Shown: positions 17,033 to 27,100 of the stretch, one piece after another | Layout: every line of letters starts with the position of its first letter | Position numbering within the stretch: the stretch's first letter is position 1 | From: Paenibacillus algorifonticola | GTDB lineage: Bacteria > Bacillota > Bacilli > Paenibacillales > Paenibacillaceae | Reading direction: 5' to 3' | Assembly: GCF_000971975.1 (NCBI RefSeq) | Contig: NZ_LAQO01000008.1 | Location: 209,558 to 273,557, forward strand | DNA length: 64,000 nucleotides | The notes under the pieces: generated by a model | Told to the model about the DNA's origin: nothing | What the model saw: only the letters and a program-made list of their open reading frames with translations | The model's database searches: none | Made by a program: the position numbers and the translations under genes

Positions 17033-17278
17033 TTACTTGCCAGCAAACTCAATATCTTGATCTGCCAAATCGGGAAATAACATTTCCGCATTTGTTCCAA
17101 AATATTTAACTAATTTAAATAGCAGCTTGGCGTCGGGATTAGCTCTTCCATTCTCAATATGCCGAATATGACTCTCAGTAACTCCCACTGCGAATGCAAC
17201 TTCGCGCTGTGTTTTTTTAAAGCTTTTACGATAGTTGCTAAATACCATTCTTTTCACAGTATTACTCTTATTTTGCAT
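17033..17278 (-). CDS. XRE-family regulator (Cro-like)
   Basis: An 81-residue single-domain helix-turn-helix protein. The HTH is residues 17-70, with TQREVAFAVGVTESHIRHIE as the helix pair, followed by NGRANPDAKLLFKLVKYF. Starting at ATG 17278 with GGGGTGA upstream; a TTG six codons earlier overlaps the ribosome site. It is divergent from the CI-like gene at 17387 and transcribed in the direction of the late genes, the position of Cro or an early repressor. Four operators of the same sequence flank it. Confidence 0.8.
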   Translation of the reverse strand: MQNKSNTVKRMVFSNYRKSFKKTQREVAFAVGVTESHIRHIENGRANPDAKLLFKLVKYFGTNAEMLFPDLADQDIEFAGK

Positions 17279-17300
17279 CTCTTCACCCCACTTCAATTAC

Positions 17301-17315
17301 GTTTATTTAATTGAC
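17301..17315. promoter_or_regulatory. Phage operator, imperfect copy
   Basis: GTTTATTTAATTGAC matches GTCAATTTAATTGAC at 13 of 15 positions. It lies in the intergenic region between the divergent XRE genes, close to the Cro-like start. Confidence 0.6.
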
Positions 17316-17333
17316 ATTAAGTTATACTAACAC

Positions 17334-17348
17334 GTCAATTAAAATGGC
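17334..17348. promoter_or_regulatory. Phage operator, imperfect copy
   Basis: GTCAATTAAAATGGC matches GTCAATTAAATTGAC at 13 of 15 positions. It lies 33 bases (about three helical turns) from the 17301 copy, on the CI-like side. Confidence 0.6.
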
Positions 17349-17386
17349 GCAATATATTTTAAAATCATTTTTTGGAGTTGGTTCAT

Positions 17387-17785
17387 TTGGATGACATTCA
17401 AAAAAAAGAAATGGGTATGCGTATTAAAGCTCTCCGGGAAAAAAGAGGAATCTCACAAGAAGAGCTAGCGGAGATACTTGGAATGAAACGAACTAATATT
17501 TCGAATTATGAGGCTGGGCGAGCCGTACCTCCCGGTAACATTATTAGAGATTTAGCCACAGAGCTTCGCAGTACAGCTGATCATATACTTGGCATAGAAT
17601 CTGACCATATACCTAGTTGGGCAAGCTCTAAGGATATTTTAGATTTTAAGAAAATGCTTGAAGAGGAACATGAAATTATGTTCGATGGTGTGTCTATGAA
17701 TGCAGCGGATAAAAAGCGGGTTAATGATATTTTGACAGGCCTTTTCTGGGAGGCCAAGGAAATGAATAGAAAAGAGAAGAAATAG
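17387..17785 (+). CDS. XRE-family repressor (CI-like)
   Basis: A regulator of about 132 residues with an N-terminal HTH (residues 10-65; SQEELAEILGMKRTNISNYE is the helix pair, then GRAVPPGNIIRDLA) and a C-terminal helical dimerisation segment. It has no LexA-type peptidase domain, so induction would not be by RecA-stimulated self-cleavage. TTG 17387 is chosen because GGAG lies nine bases upstream; an upstream TTG (17372) overlaps that site. It is the only plus-strand gene of the prophage and marks its right side. Confidence 0.8.
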   Translation: MDDIQKKEMGMRIKALREKRGISQEELAEILGMKRTNISNYEAGRAVPPGNIIRDLATELRSTADHILGIESDHIPSWASSKDILDFKKMLEEEHEIMFDGVSMNAADKKRVNDILTGLFWEAKEMNRKEKK

Positions 17786-17799
17786 TTTTATAGATGAAA

Positions 17800-17845
17800 T
17801 AAAAAACTTGCTAATCTCCTCTATTTAGAAAGAGATTAGCAAGTT
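17800..17845. terminator. Bidirectional terminator between prophage and GH3 gene
   Basis: AACTTGCTAATCTC and GAGATTAGCAAGTT make a perfect 14-bp stem around a 13-base loop. On the minus strand it is followed by six T, so it ends transcription coming from the GH3 gene; on the plus strand it follows the repressor gene. Confidence 0.8.
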
Positions 17846-17915
17846 CATGTAAGCCGACTTTATTCACATGTATATTTGAACCTCTATACGCAATCAGCCT
17901 AGCTCCAGATCCACC

Positions 17916-20714
17916 CTAAACCTGTTTAAATTCAATCCAATCAATTTGCAACCCCGGCTTGATGAATTCCAGCTTCAATTCATAGAAGCCTGCTTCCAGC
18001 TCGATTTTCACAAGCTTCTGTCTGATCCATTTGCCTTCGGTTCCATTCGTTTGGATCGTCGTCATCAGTTGATCATTCAGCGTCACATTACATGCGCTTT
18101 GAGCAAGCTCCGGCTCTGGAGACATAATGCTGACAATAATCCGGTATTGGCCGGCTTGATCCACCTTCATAAAGCTCGATCCCGTCGCGGCAGGCTTCAC
18201 CTGTGCATTTTGGGTTAGTATTTGCACTTGCTCTGATGAAGCAGCCGCCCCAAGCGAAGCATTCGCCTTAAACGCTTCAACCGTCTCTACGATTTCGTGT
18301 TTTCTCGAAAATACCGGCGCGTTCATAATGAACGTGCAGATATTCATAGCAGAGCGCTGCAATTCGCCGCGGGTCAAAGTGCCATTTTCAAGCGATTCAA
18401 TCGTATTGTCATCCCAGCCATTGATTTCCGCACCGTAGTTCGGCACCACCATATACAGATCATTCTGCGCACGAACCATCCAGTTCGTTAATTTGCGATC
18501 CGCTGAGCCGCCATTGACGACATCGTTCATAATCGCCCACCAATCCGTCATCACGATACCTTTAAAGCCCCATTCGCCGCGAAGAAGCGTCGTATTCAGG
18601 TCATAGTTGGAAGCGGCCCAATGTCCGTTAATCGGATTGTAGGAGGTCATAATCGAATTCGCGCCGCCCTGCTTCACGGCGATTTCAAAGCCTTTCAGAT
18701 AAATCTCCCGAAGGGCACGTTCGGAGACGACCGCATCTACCTTGCTGCGATGCTTTTCCTGATTGTTGCAGGCAAAATGCTTCAGCGTGGCGTTAGAGCC
18801 GCCCTTCATAATTCCTTTCGTACATGCTGCTGCGAACACCCCGGAAATCAACGGATCCTCCGAAAAATATTCAAAGTTCCGCCCATTAAGCGGACTGCGG
18901 CGAATATTTAGGCCGGGCCCCAGCAGCGTATCGATGTTGTTTCTTAATAGCTCCTGACCTTCCATCACATACAGCTCTTCAACCAGCTCCGTATTCCACG
19001 TTGCCGCGAGCAAGGTGCCGATTGCGACCTGAGTCGCCTTCTGACCGCTATCCATCCGAATGCCGGAAGGACCGTCTGCTGTACAAGCAACGGGAATGCC
19101 ATAGTTGAACAGCTGGTCGCTGACTCCGCCGAAAGCCGAAGCCGTCCCCGATGTAACGAGCGGGCTGCTCATGCCTTCGCCCCTGACGATTGCCGCCAAA
19201 TCCTGATCGCTAAGCTGCGCGATGAACGTTTCCATACCGACTTTACCCTCAAAAACATCTCTTAACGTATGTCCCTGATTGCCCGTCTGCGCTAACGTTG
19301 CAGGAAGATTGGTCTCGATCCGTTCGGCCATAGAAATCTTCCGCTGCGGCACCTCTACGGAGCTAAGCTCATAAGAGCCGTCTTGCTTGCGAGCGCCCGG
19401 CTTCATTCTCGTAAAGCTTTCTGTCGGCGCCATCGCTTCTTGCAGCTGCTCTACGACTTGAAGAGTCTCCACGACGTAGCCGTTTTGACCCTCGACAGCT
19501 AATTCTGCCACCTTTTTCACACTCGTACCTACATAAAAACGGTAAGTGCCCGCTTCCAGCACATAAGCGGAAGAATGTCCCGTCACACCAGCGTCATCAT
19601 AGGAAGCCATAGCAGAAACAGGGAAGCTCACCGTAAGGCGCTGCGATTCGCCTGGCTGAAGCGATTTAGTTTTCCCGAATGTGACCAGCGCTTTAGCAGG
19701 TTGGCCCAGCTTGCCTTGCGGCGCTTCGTAGTAAACCTGCACCACTTCTTTGCCCGCGAAGGTGGATCCCGTATTCGTTACGTTGACGTCGACTTCAACG
19801 TATTGCTCTCCTGCTTTAGTGACCAGCTTGGCCTCCTCAGACTTGATGTCGAACGAGGTATACGAGATGCCATAACCAAACTCAAACTGAACCTTATCCG
19901 GGCAAAACGTCTCAAAATAACGATATCCCACATAGATATCTTCCTCATAAACGTTTTTAAATTCATTGCCGTAATTCCGGGTCGATGGATAATCATTGAT
20001 GGAATAAGCGATCGTATCCGTCAATTTGCCGCTTGGCGTCACATCTCCAGCCAGCACGTCGGCAATTGCATTGCCGCCTTCCATGCCGCCCTGCCAGGAG
20101 TAAATGACACTCGCAATGGGATGCACGTAGCTTTCATCGTTCAGCCAGCTCATGTCTATAATGTTAGATACATTGAGCACAACAACGGTTTGTTCAAAAT
20201 AAGCCGTCACCTGCTTCAGCATCGCTTTTTCTTCCACCGTCAATTGGTAGCTTCCGGACTCATCAGCATTATCCTGGTCTTCTCCCGCTGTACGTCCAAT
20301 CACCACGATCGCCTTGTTCGATTGGGCTCTTGCCTCCGACACCAGCTCACCCGTTAAAGGCATTTCCTTCTGATGCCATGGCTCAGCCGCCCAGCCGCCT
20401 CCGCCGTTATCGAATGGATTTTCCTCAATCCATTTCTCATAGACAGCGGCCAGTGATTCATTGACAGCAACGTTCTTTTTGCCACGAAGCCCACCCAGCA
20501 GATTTGTTGTATAAGTAACATGAACGCTGCCGCCCGAACCGGTACCGCTGCGATAATAGTTAACCTGGGTTCTGCCAAAAATAGCAACGTTGTCGCCATC
20601 CTTAAACGGAAGCACCTGTCCTTCATTTTTCAATAATACGGCGCCTTCTGCGGCTACCGTCCGGCTGAATTCTGCAAAACCCTCTAATGGTACACCAATA
20701 TTTTGTGTGCTCAA
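17916..20714 (-). CDS. GH3 glycosidase with reversed domain order and C-terminal CBM6/35-like domain
   Basis: A 932-residue cytoplasmic enzyme (no signal peptide). The usual GH3 C-terminal alpha/beta sandwich comes first (VAAEGAVLLKNEGQVLPF near residue 22), then a fibronectin-like domain (about 300-400), then the TIM-like catalytic domain (from about 480), with ATLKHFACNNQEKHRS and the nucleophile Asp in GIVMTDWW. This circularly swapped order is known in some bacterial GH3 beta-glucosidases. The last 100 residues resemble a CBM6/35 jelly roll (AGQYRIIVSIMS, LQIDWIEFKQV). TTG 20714 follows AGGAGG by seven bases. It has its own promoter and terminator, separate from the operon upstream. Confidence 0.85.
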   Translation of the reverse strand: MSTQNIGVPLEGFAEFSRTVAAEGAVLLKNEGQVLPFKDGDNVAIFGRTQVNYYRSGTGSGGSVHVTYTTNLLGGLRGKKNVAVNESLAAVYEKWIEENPFDNGGGGWAAEPWHQKEMPLTGELVSEARAQSNKAIVVIGRTAGEDQDNADESGSYQLTVEEKAMLKQVTAYFEQTVVVLNVSNIIDMSWLNDESYVHPIASVIYSWQGGMEGGNAIADVLAGDVTPSGKLTDTIAYSINDYPSTRNYGNEFKNVYEEDIYVGYRYFETFCPDKVQFEFGYGISYTSFDIKSEEAKLVTKAGEQYVEVDVNVTNTGSTFAGKEVVQVYYEAPQGKLGQPAKALVTFGKTKSLQPGESQRLTVSFPVSAMASYDDAGVTGHSSAYVLEAGTYRFYVGTSVKKVAELAVEGQNGYVVETLQVVEQLQEAMAPTESFTRMKPGARKQDGSYELSSVEVPQRKISMAERIETNLPATLAQTGNQGHTLRDVFEGKVGMETFIAQLSDQDLAAIVRGEGMSSPLVTSGTASAFGGVSDQLFNYGIPVACTADGPSGIRMDSGQKATQVAIGTLLAATWNTELVEELYVMEGQELLRNNIDTLLGPGLNIRRSPLNGRNFEYFSEDPLISGVFAAACTKGIMKGGSNATLKHFACNNQEKHRSKVDAVVSERALREIYLKGFEIAVKQGGANSIMTSYNPINGHWAASNYDLNTTLLRGEWGFKGIVMTDWWAIMNDVVNGGSADRKLTNWMVRAQNDLYMVVPNYGAEINGWDDNTIESLENGTLTRGELQRSAMNICTFIMNAPVFSRKHEIVETVEAFKANASLGAAASSEQVQILTQNAQVKPAATGSSFMKVDQAGQYRIIVSIMSPEPELAQSACNVTLNDQLMTTIQTNGTEGKWIRQKLVKIELEAGFYELKLEFIKPGLQIDWIEFKQV

Positions 20715-20758
20715 TTGATTTCCTCCTATTTCTCTCAAACCTCTATATCCACTCTCTT

Positions 20759-20788
20759 ACTATACAAGCATCCCTTCTATAAAAGCAA
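20759..20788 (-). promoter_or_regulatory. Candidate promoter of the reversed-domain GH3 gene
   Basis: On the minus strand TTGCTT (20788-20783) and TATAGT (20764-20759) are separated by 18 bases. Two identical ACAAGCATCCC copies lie at 20764-20774 and 20807-20817, 43 bases apart, flanking the promoter and suggesting a regulator that binds on one face of the helix. Confidence 0.45.
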
Positions 20789-20822
20789 AATCTCTCAATT
20801 ATTAAAACAAGCATCCCAACGC

Positions 20823-20853
20823 AAAAAAAATCCCGCTATCAATTAGCAGGATT
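20823..20853 (-). terminator. Terminator of glycan operon A
   Basis: Minus strand AATCCTGCTA and TAGCGGGATT arms around a short loop, followed by eight T. It ends the operon that begins at 32749 and separates it from the GH3 gene downstream. Confidence 0.8.
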
Positions 20854-20940
20854 AATTCGCTCAACACGTATCTATTTAGTCTAACGTCGGCCCTTTACAG
20901 GTCCCTATAGTCTGTTTGCCTGCCAGCTATCACCTCTGGC

Positions 20941-21813
20941 TTACGCCTCATCCCAAAATCGGCGCAGATTGTCCATCGCGATTTTAGAAGCTGCTTTGCA
21001 TTCCTCCATGCCTTCGAACTCTACCGTAATGTTGCCGTCATAGCCGGAAGCTTTAATAAGCTTGACGATTTTACGGATCGGTATATCCCCATGCCCTACG
21101 ATGGCCCCGCGCAGAAAATTGCCATGCGCTGTCGTAAACCATACGCCATCACCGGGATGCTCGTCATAGGGACGGAAATAAAAATCCTTAAAGTGAACCA
21201 GAGACGCATAAGGCAAATTTTTCATTACCCCAATAATCGGGTTCTCATCTACACACATAAAGTTGCCAATATCGAGCGTCGTCTTGAAGTTGGGGCGGTC
21301 TACCGCATGGAGGACGCGCTGTACTCGGTCGCTCGCCTGAACGCTAAAGCCGTGATTTTCGATTGTAGTCGTAATCCCAAACTGTGCGGCGTAATCGGCG
21401 ATGATTCGGCTCCCTTTGACGATTAGAGGCAAGCTTTCCTCAAACCAGGCAATGGACATGTTTTCCTTGGGCAGCGTAAAAGCCGTTACATCGTGGCGCA
21501 TATGGGTGATGCCCATCCGGTGCACGACATCGACATGTCTTTTAACCCGTTCCATTTCTGCGGCGAAAGCTTCCTCTGTATCCTGGACAAAGTTTGCAGG
21601 CATCGAGTAGTTGGACAATAGGATGCCTGCCGAGCTCGCCTTTTCGCGAATGGCGTCTGCCAGCTCATGATTATCCTCTACCGTATAGCCATAAGGAACC
21701 AGCTCCATATGCTCTCCGCCGTTCTCGGCAATCCAATCGACAGCGTCCAGAACCGTCATCGCTCCGGATTTCAAATCGTTTAACAAGCTATACGTGCTGA
21801 GGCCCACCTTCAT
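20941..21813 (-). CDS. Sugar phosphate isomerase/epimerase-like TIM-barrel protein (paralogue 1)
   Basis: A 290-residue xylose isomerase-like TIM barrel. Metal-binding-type residues are visible in ENGGEHMELVP near 30, TTTIENHG near 150, TLDIGNF near 179, LVHFKDFYF near 205 and ITVEFEGME near 265. Members act as isomerases, epimerases or, with Gfo/Idh enzymes, in oxidised-sugar (3-keto) pathways. It is a clear paralogue of the protein at 43277-44143 (same MKVGLSTYSL start and C-terminal FEGME(E/D)C pattern). Last gene of operon A, 17 bases after the other isomerase. Substrate unknown. Confidence 0.8.
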   Translation of the reverse strand: MKVGLSTYSLLNDLKSGAMTVLDAVDWIAENGGEHMELVPYGYTVEDNHELADAIREKASSAGILLSNYSMPANFVQDTEEAFAAEMERVKRHVDVVHRMGITHMRHDVTAFTLPKENMSIAWFEESLPLIVKGSRIIADYAAQFGITTTIENHGFSVQASDRVQRVLHAVDRPNFKTTLDIGNFMCVDENPIIGVMKNLPYASLVHFKDFYFRPYDEHPGDGVWFTTAHGNFLRGAIVGHGDIPIRKIVKLIKASGYDGNITVEFEGMEECKAASKIAMDNLRRFWDEA

Positions 21814-21830
21814 TTTTCAAGCTCCCCTCC

Positions 21831-22706
21831 TTATCTGTATTTCCTGATAAAATCAACCGCTTTACGAATGTCCAACTCCGGCTGCGTTCCTACCTCACGC
21901 TCAATCGTTAAGTAACCCGTATACCCAATATCCTGCAGCGCCTGAAAATAGCGATTAAAATCGACTCCGCCCTCACCGAGCGGAACTTCGCGGAAAAACA
22001 AGCCGGAAGAAACCATCTCCGCGATTTTCTCATGATCCATAGGCGCATATCCGACCGCTCCATATACATCTCTCGGATCAACCTCTTTAAGACGAATGCC
22101 ATCCTTCACATGGGTATGGACAATATAATCCTTCAATAAATGAACGCCTTGAACCGGATCATCGCCCGTCACCATAACCATGTTCGCCGGGTCAAAATTA
22201 ACCGATACGCCGTTCGTCGACAAGGTATCGAGAAACGCTTTTAAGTCCGCTGCCGTTTCGGGGCCGGTCTCAATGGCGAAGTAGGCTCCGACGCTTTTGG
22301 CATATTGGCCTAACTCCTCGCAAGCGGAGTGCATCGTATGAAACGCAGCGGAGGACGTATCGTGTGGAGCGATGCCAATATGCGTCGTTACAATCGTCGT
22401 ACCGAGGTCCAGCGCCAGATCGACGATACGCTTCGATTTTTCCACTTTCCAGCGATTGTCCTCCTCAACCCCGAAGCCATGACCGCCTAAATCGCCGACT
22501 AGCGCAGAAATTTCCAAACCAAGTGATTCTATGTAGCTTCTTAATTCCTTGCGGGCCGCAGGCGATAAATTTTCCGGGTCCATTTCTCCCTTAACCGCAT
22601 AAATCTGTACGCCCTCCGCCCCGACTTCCTTGGCTTTCGCCAGTCCCTCTCGTACCCCTAGCCCGAAGCTGTCTACGATTACACCTATTTTATTCGTTAG
22701 TTTCAT
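21831..22706 (-). CDS. Sugar phosphate isomerase/epimerase-like TIM-barrel protein
   Basis: A 291-residue TIM barrel of the same superfamily but only distantly related to the two paralogues. Putative metal ligands lie in YFAIETGPE near residue 147, VNFDPANMV near 173, VHTHVKDG near 202 and LTIEREVG near 275. The His-rich segment ATTHIGIAP-like (TTIVTTHIGIAPHD) near 110 is typical of these isomerases. It sits 100 bases after the GH125 gene in the same operon and presumably acts on a sugar liberated by the mannosidases or on its oxidised form. Confidence 0.8.
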   Translation of the reverse strand: MKLTNKIGVIVDSFGLGVREGLAKAKEVGAEGVQIYAVKGEMDPENLSPAARKELRSYIESLGLEISALVGDLGGHGFGVEEDNRWKVEKSKRIVDLALDLGTTIVTTHIGIAPHDTSSAAFHTMHSACEELGQYAKSVGAYFAIETGPETAADLKAFLDTLSTNGVSVNFDPANMVMVTGDDPVQGVHLLKDYIVHTHVKDGIRLKEVDPRDVYGAVGYAPMDHEKIAEMVSSGLFFREVPLGEGGVDFNRYFQALQDIGYTGYLTIEREVGTQPELDIRKAVDFIRKYR

Positions 22707-22813
22707 CGATTAATTGGCCTCCTGTTGAACCGGATATTTGATTCCCCTTAACGAGCACATGAGCTGTAGTGTCCCAAGGATTTAGGCAACTAACAGCATC
22801 AGCCAGCGTACCC

Positions 22814-24145
22814 CTATGATTTCTGCTCCAAAATCCCCATTGCCATTGCCTTGTAAACAAGCTGCGAGAACAGGCTGTTCGACCATGCGAACCATGGACG
22901 AGTGAATTGGTGAGGATCGTCCGCATGAAAGCCTTCATGCATAAAGCCCGTATCGGCATCCGTCGCTTCCAGCACCTTAATGATTTCCAGCATTTCCTCA
23001 TCGCTTGCGGCGGTCAGCCCCTGCATAGATAAAGCCATAGGCCAAATATATCCCGGCGGCGTATGAGGACTTCCAATCCCTTTAGCCGCTTTTCCTTCAT
23101 AATAATAAGGATTTTCTCGGCTCAGGATGAAGCGCCGCGTGTTTTGGTAAATAGGATCATGAACATCGGTATAGCCAATGTAAGGAATGGAGAGCAAGCT
23201 TGGCGTACCCGCATCATCCAATAGGCAGTAATTCCCGAAACCATCCGTTTCATAAGCGTAAATTTTTCCGTAAACTGGGTGATTATACATCCCGTAGAGC
23301 TGAATGCCATGGCGAATATCTTCCTCCAAATTCGCCATTTCCCGCACAAACGCTTCGTCGCGGAACACCCATTTCGCCATCTCCTGCATTTGGGCGAGCG
23401 AGACAGCGGCGAACATGTTCGCCGGGATATTATAATGCAGCTCGCAGGCGTCGTCGCTTGGGCGGAAGCCCGACCACACCATGCCCGTATAGTTGACCGG
23501 CATCCCGCGTCCATCATTGCGCAGCGTGTCGATGGCCGGGCAGTTGGAGCGTTTGAACCGGTATGCAGATTGCTCGGCATGGCGCTGCTCCGTCTTCCAA
23601 ACGTTCACAATAGAGCGCATCGCCTGTTTGAACTGCTCGTCAAAAATATCAGTGAGCCCTGTTTCCTTCCAATATATATAGGACAGGCGTATCGAAAAGC
23701 ATAGCGAATCCAGCTCGAATTTGCGCTCCCACACCCAAGGGGACATTTCCGTATCGTCATTAGCATCCCAATGCCAATGATTCGCCGTTTCATTAAAAGC
23801 ATTCGCGTATGGATCAATCGCAATGTACATCATATGACGCTTAATAAGTCCAGAAATGAGCCGCTGCAATGCCGCGTCCTCTTTGGCAAAAGGCACGTAG
23901 TGGATGAGCTGCTCCACCGAATCCCGCAGCCACATCGCGGGAATGTCGCCCGTAATGACGAAGGTCGTACCGTCATCCATCAGCTTCGTCGTCGTTTCCA
24001 GCGTATTGGGGAAACAATTGCGAAATTGCTGCTGGAGCTTCGGGCGGTGGGCTAGCTTGACCTCCGCTTCCTCCAGCACCTTTGTTATCGCTTCAGGCAG
24101 CACCAACTGCGGCAGCTTTACCTTCGGCAGCTTAAATCGTTCCAT
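22814..24145 (-). CDS. GH125 exo-alpha-1,6-mannosidase
   Basis: A 443-residue enzyme of the metal-independent GH125 family (formerly DUF1237), which removes terminal alpha-1,6-mannose with inversion. The (alpha/alpha)6 barrel motifs seen are FVITGDIPAMWLRDSVEQL near residue 65, ANAFNETANHWHWDANDD near 115, VWERKFELDSLCFSIRLSY near 135, and GIGSPHTPPGYIWPMALSMQ near 350. Length matches the family. No signal peptide, so it acts on imported glycans. It lies 15 bases after the GH38 alpha-mannosidase; the pairing covers alpha-1,2/1,3/1,6 linkages of mannose-rich glycans. Confidence 0.92.
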   Translation of the reverse strand: MERFKLPKVKLPQLVLPEAITKVLEEAEVKLAHRPKLQQQFRNCFPNTLETTTKLMDDGTTFVITGDIPAMWLRDSVEQLIHYVPFAKEDAALQRLISGLIKRHMMYIAIDPYANAFNETANHWHWDANDDTEMSPWVWERKFELDSLCFSIRLSYIYWKETGLTDIFDEQFKQAMRSIVNVWKTEQRHAEQSAYRFKRSNCPAIDTLRNDGRGMPVNYTGMVWSGFRPSDDACELHYNIPANMFAAVSLAQMQEMAKWVFRDEAFVREMANLEEDIRHGIQLYGMYNHPVYGKIYAYETDGFGNYCLLDDAGTPSLLSIPYIGYTDVHDPIYQNTRRFILSRENPYYYEGKAAKGIGSPHTPPGYIWPMALSMQGLTAASDEEMLEIIKVLEATDADTGFMHEGFHADDPHQFTRPWFAWSNSLFSQLVYKAMAMGILEQKS

Positions 24146-24160
24146 AACACATAGCTCCCC

Positions 24161-27100
24161 CTACTCCTGATCCTGATCCGATGAAACAAGCTTCACCGTT
24201 TTTATCTCAAAAGGCTTGAATGTCAGCTCGAATGCCCCTCGCTCACACGGCAGCTGCACCATTTCATCCTCAAGCAAATTCACGACAGACGCTCTCACTT
24301 CTTCCTTCGGCCACTGGATCTGCACCGTCTCTCTTCCGCCTGATGACTCATAAAACCGCAGCACGGTTCCATCCCCATCTTCGGAAGCTTTGATCGTATC
24401 CAAAATGACATGCTCGCTTTCAAAATCCAGCCATGCATGCCGTGCAGCAAGTGCGGGAACCGCTGGATGCGTACCTTTATTCGGCTGTCCCGCGACCGTC
24501 ATGACGGGATGATTTAATTCCATCGCACGGCGAACAACCCTAGCCCCCCGCCAATCCTCCTGATGAGGCAGAACAGCATAAGTGAACTCGTGCTCGCCTT
24601 GATCTGCATGTTCGTCCGGCCATTTCGGCGCGCGCAGCAGCGACAAGCGAATCGTCTGGTCCTTAATGTCGTATCCATACTTGCAGTCGTTCAGCACGCT
24701 CAAGCCGCCATTGCCCTCGGAAATATCGGCCCAGCGATGTCCGCACACTTCGAATTGCGCCTGCTCCCAGCTCGTATTGTTATGGGTCGGCCGCTCCAAC
24801 GCACCGAACGGAATTTCATACGTCGCCTTTGCAGCGACAAGATCAACCGGGAATGCCACCTTGAGCAATTTATGGCTCTCTGTCCAGCTCACCTTCGTCT
24901 GGAAGTCAACGTGGCGCTGATGGCGATACAAAATCATATCCTGGCTAATTTCCGATTCATTCAGCTTCCAGCGGAAGCGAAGCACATCCTTGGTGTTCCC
25001 CCGCTGTACGACTTCTTTCGAGATGAGCTGCACAGAGCCGGCACGCTGCGATTCAAAGCGCGGATCGATATCCCATGCATCCCAATAGGTCGGTTTATCA
25101 TGAAAAAATTGCAGCTCATTCGCCTTATCGCCCGGCTTCAGCCACTCGCGCTGCACAGACTTGTCGTACCAGCGGGTAATCTCTCCCACGTCATTAAACT
25201 CAAGCGTGTAAAAATCCGTCTCCCAAACGGATGGAAAGGCTTCATCTGCTTTCGCATCCTCAACGTCGTCCGTATGCGATGACGCTCGCAGCCATATCGT
25301 TGTATAGCCGAAGGCCGGGATAGATGGAACGTACACGGATATCGTCTGGACGTCCCCACTCCGTTCGACATCGCAAACCAGACGCTCCCCGTTCACATCA
25401 ACAACGGATAAGCCGCTCATTTCAGCACTGCATGTCAAGCTGACAACCTCTCCGCGTTCCCAGCCCAAGCTGTTGAACACGACGTAAGGCAACCCTTCCC
25501 CATCTGGCGTTATGTTGTCCGCAATAGCCTCAAGCGAGCGGGCGAGTGCAGCCGTCCCGATCTCCAGCACCTTCGCATATTCCTCTGTAGACGTCACGTA
25601 TGCTTCAGGAATAGACGTTCCCGGGATAATATCATGGAATTGATTGAGCAAAATCAGCTTCCAGCCTTCATCGAGAGCCTCAGTCACCTTGCCGGACAAC
25701 CCCGAGAACTGCCCCCACAGCTCCGCTTCGCGGTACAGCACTTCCGCCTTGCGGTTGCTTCGCTTATTTCTTGCATGCGTCGTATAGGTGCCGCGATGAA
25801 GCTCCAAATACAAATCGCCATGCCATTTGGGCAGCGATTGCCCGCTTTTTCCGATTCCCTCGAAAAAGGCCCCGGCCGTACTGAACCTGCTGACAGGCTG
25901 CCCGACCATAAAGGAGGAGCGCTCCGCAAACTCGACCATTTCGTTCGTTACGCCGCCGCCACCATCCCCATGCCCGTAAAGCAGCATTTGCTGCGGATGC
26001 AAATCCTTCTGTTTGTACGATTTCCAGTGTTCATCGACATCCTTGGGACGGGTATGCTCATTTACTCCATGGTTCAAATAGGCAATGACGGAGGTGCCAT
26101 CGATGCCCACCCAATCAAACAAGTCGTAAGGAAAAGCGTTCGTGTCATTCCAATTGAGCTTCGTAGTCATAAAATACGGGATATCGGCCAGCTTCAGCAT
26201 TTGTGGCAGCGACGCGCAGTAGCCAAACGTATCAGGAAGCCACTCAATGTTGGAACGTTTGCCGAACTCCTCCTTATAGAAGCTTTGGCCGTACAAAATT
26301 TGCCGCACCAACGACTCGCCGCTCGGAATGTTCAAATCTGGCTCCACCCACATGCCGCCGACTAGTTCCCAGCGCCCTTCGGCAATCCGCTCCTTGATCC
26401 GCTCATACAATTCGGGATAATGCTCCTTCACAAAAGCATAAAGCTGCGGCTGGCTCTGCGAATAGATGAAGCCGGGATATTCATCCATCAGCGTACATAC
26501 CGTCGAAAACGTGCGGCTGGACTTGCGGACCGTTTCGCGGACAGGCCACAGCCAAGCAATGTCGATATGCGACTGCCCGACCAAATGCATAAAGCCGCTG
26601 CGGCCGCCTTCCGGCTCTTCTTCCTGAACCTTCTGGGCAAGCGACTGCTCCAGACCGTTCACCCACTCCGCCTCATTCCAGCGCTGCGGCTCGGCGTACA
26701 TGCGATCCATGATGTTGTGAATCGCCCCCACAAGGCGATTTCGCTTCAAATCGTTCTCCGGCAGCGCGTTCAACGACTCCAACAAGACTGTAACGCTGTA
26801 CATCAGGCTTTGCAGCGGCTGATTCACTCGGACGAGTGCCGAACGGATACCAGCGATCGGCGGCTGAATAACCGCCTGGCGGTTCAGCGGATCATGCGGC
26901 TCTGGAATCGGATCGTACAATTCGATTTCCAGCAGCGGCGTGCTCCCTACCCGGTCCACGGGGAGCGGCACATACCAATGATTCCGGTCGAGTCCGTGAT
27001 ACGGAGCCCCGTTCACCTTCAGCAGCCCTTCCCCACCCGCTTCGAAAATGAGACCAACCGCGTCTTGATGCCAAGCCTGCGGAATGTCTGCTTTTTTAGT

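Noticed and set aside
19575..20357. 260-codon plus-strand open frame inside the GH3 gene
   Set aside because: It is antisense to a well-recognised GH3 enzyme, has no ribosome site and a low-complexity basic composition; a codon-bias shadow.
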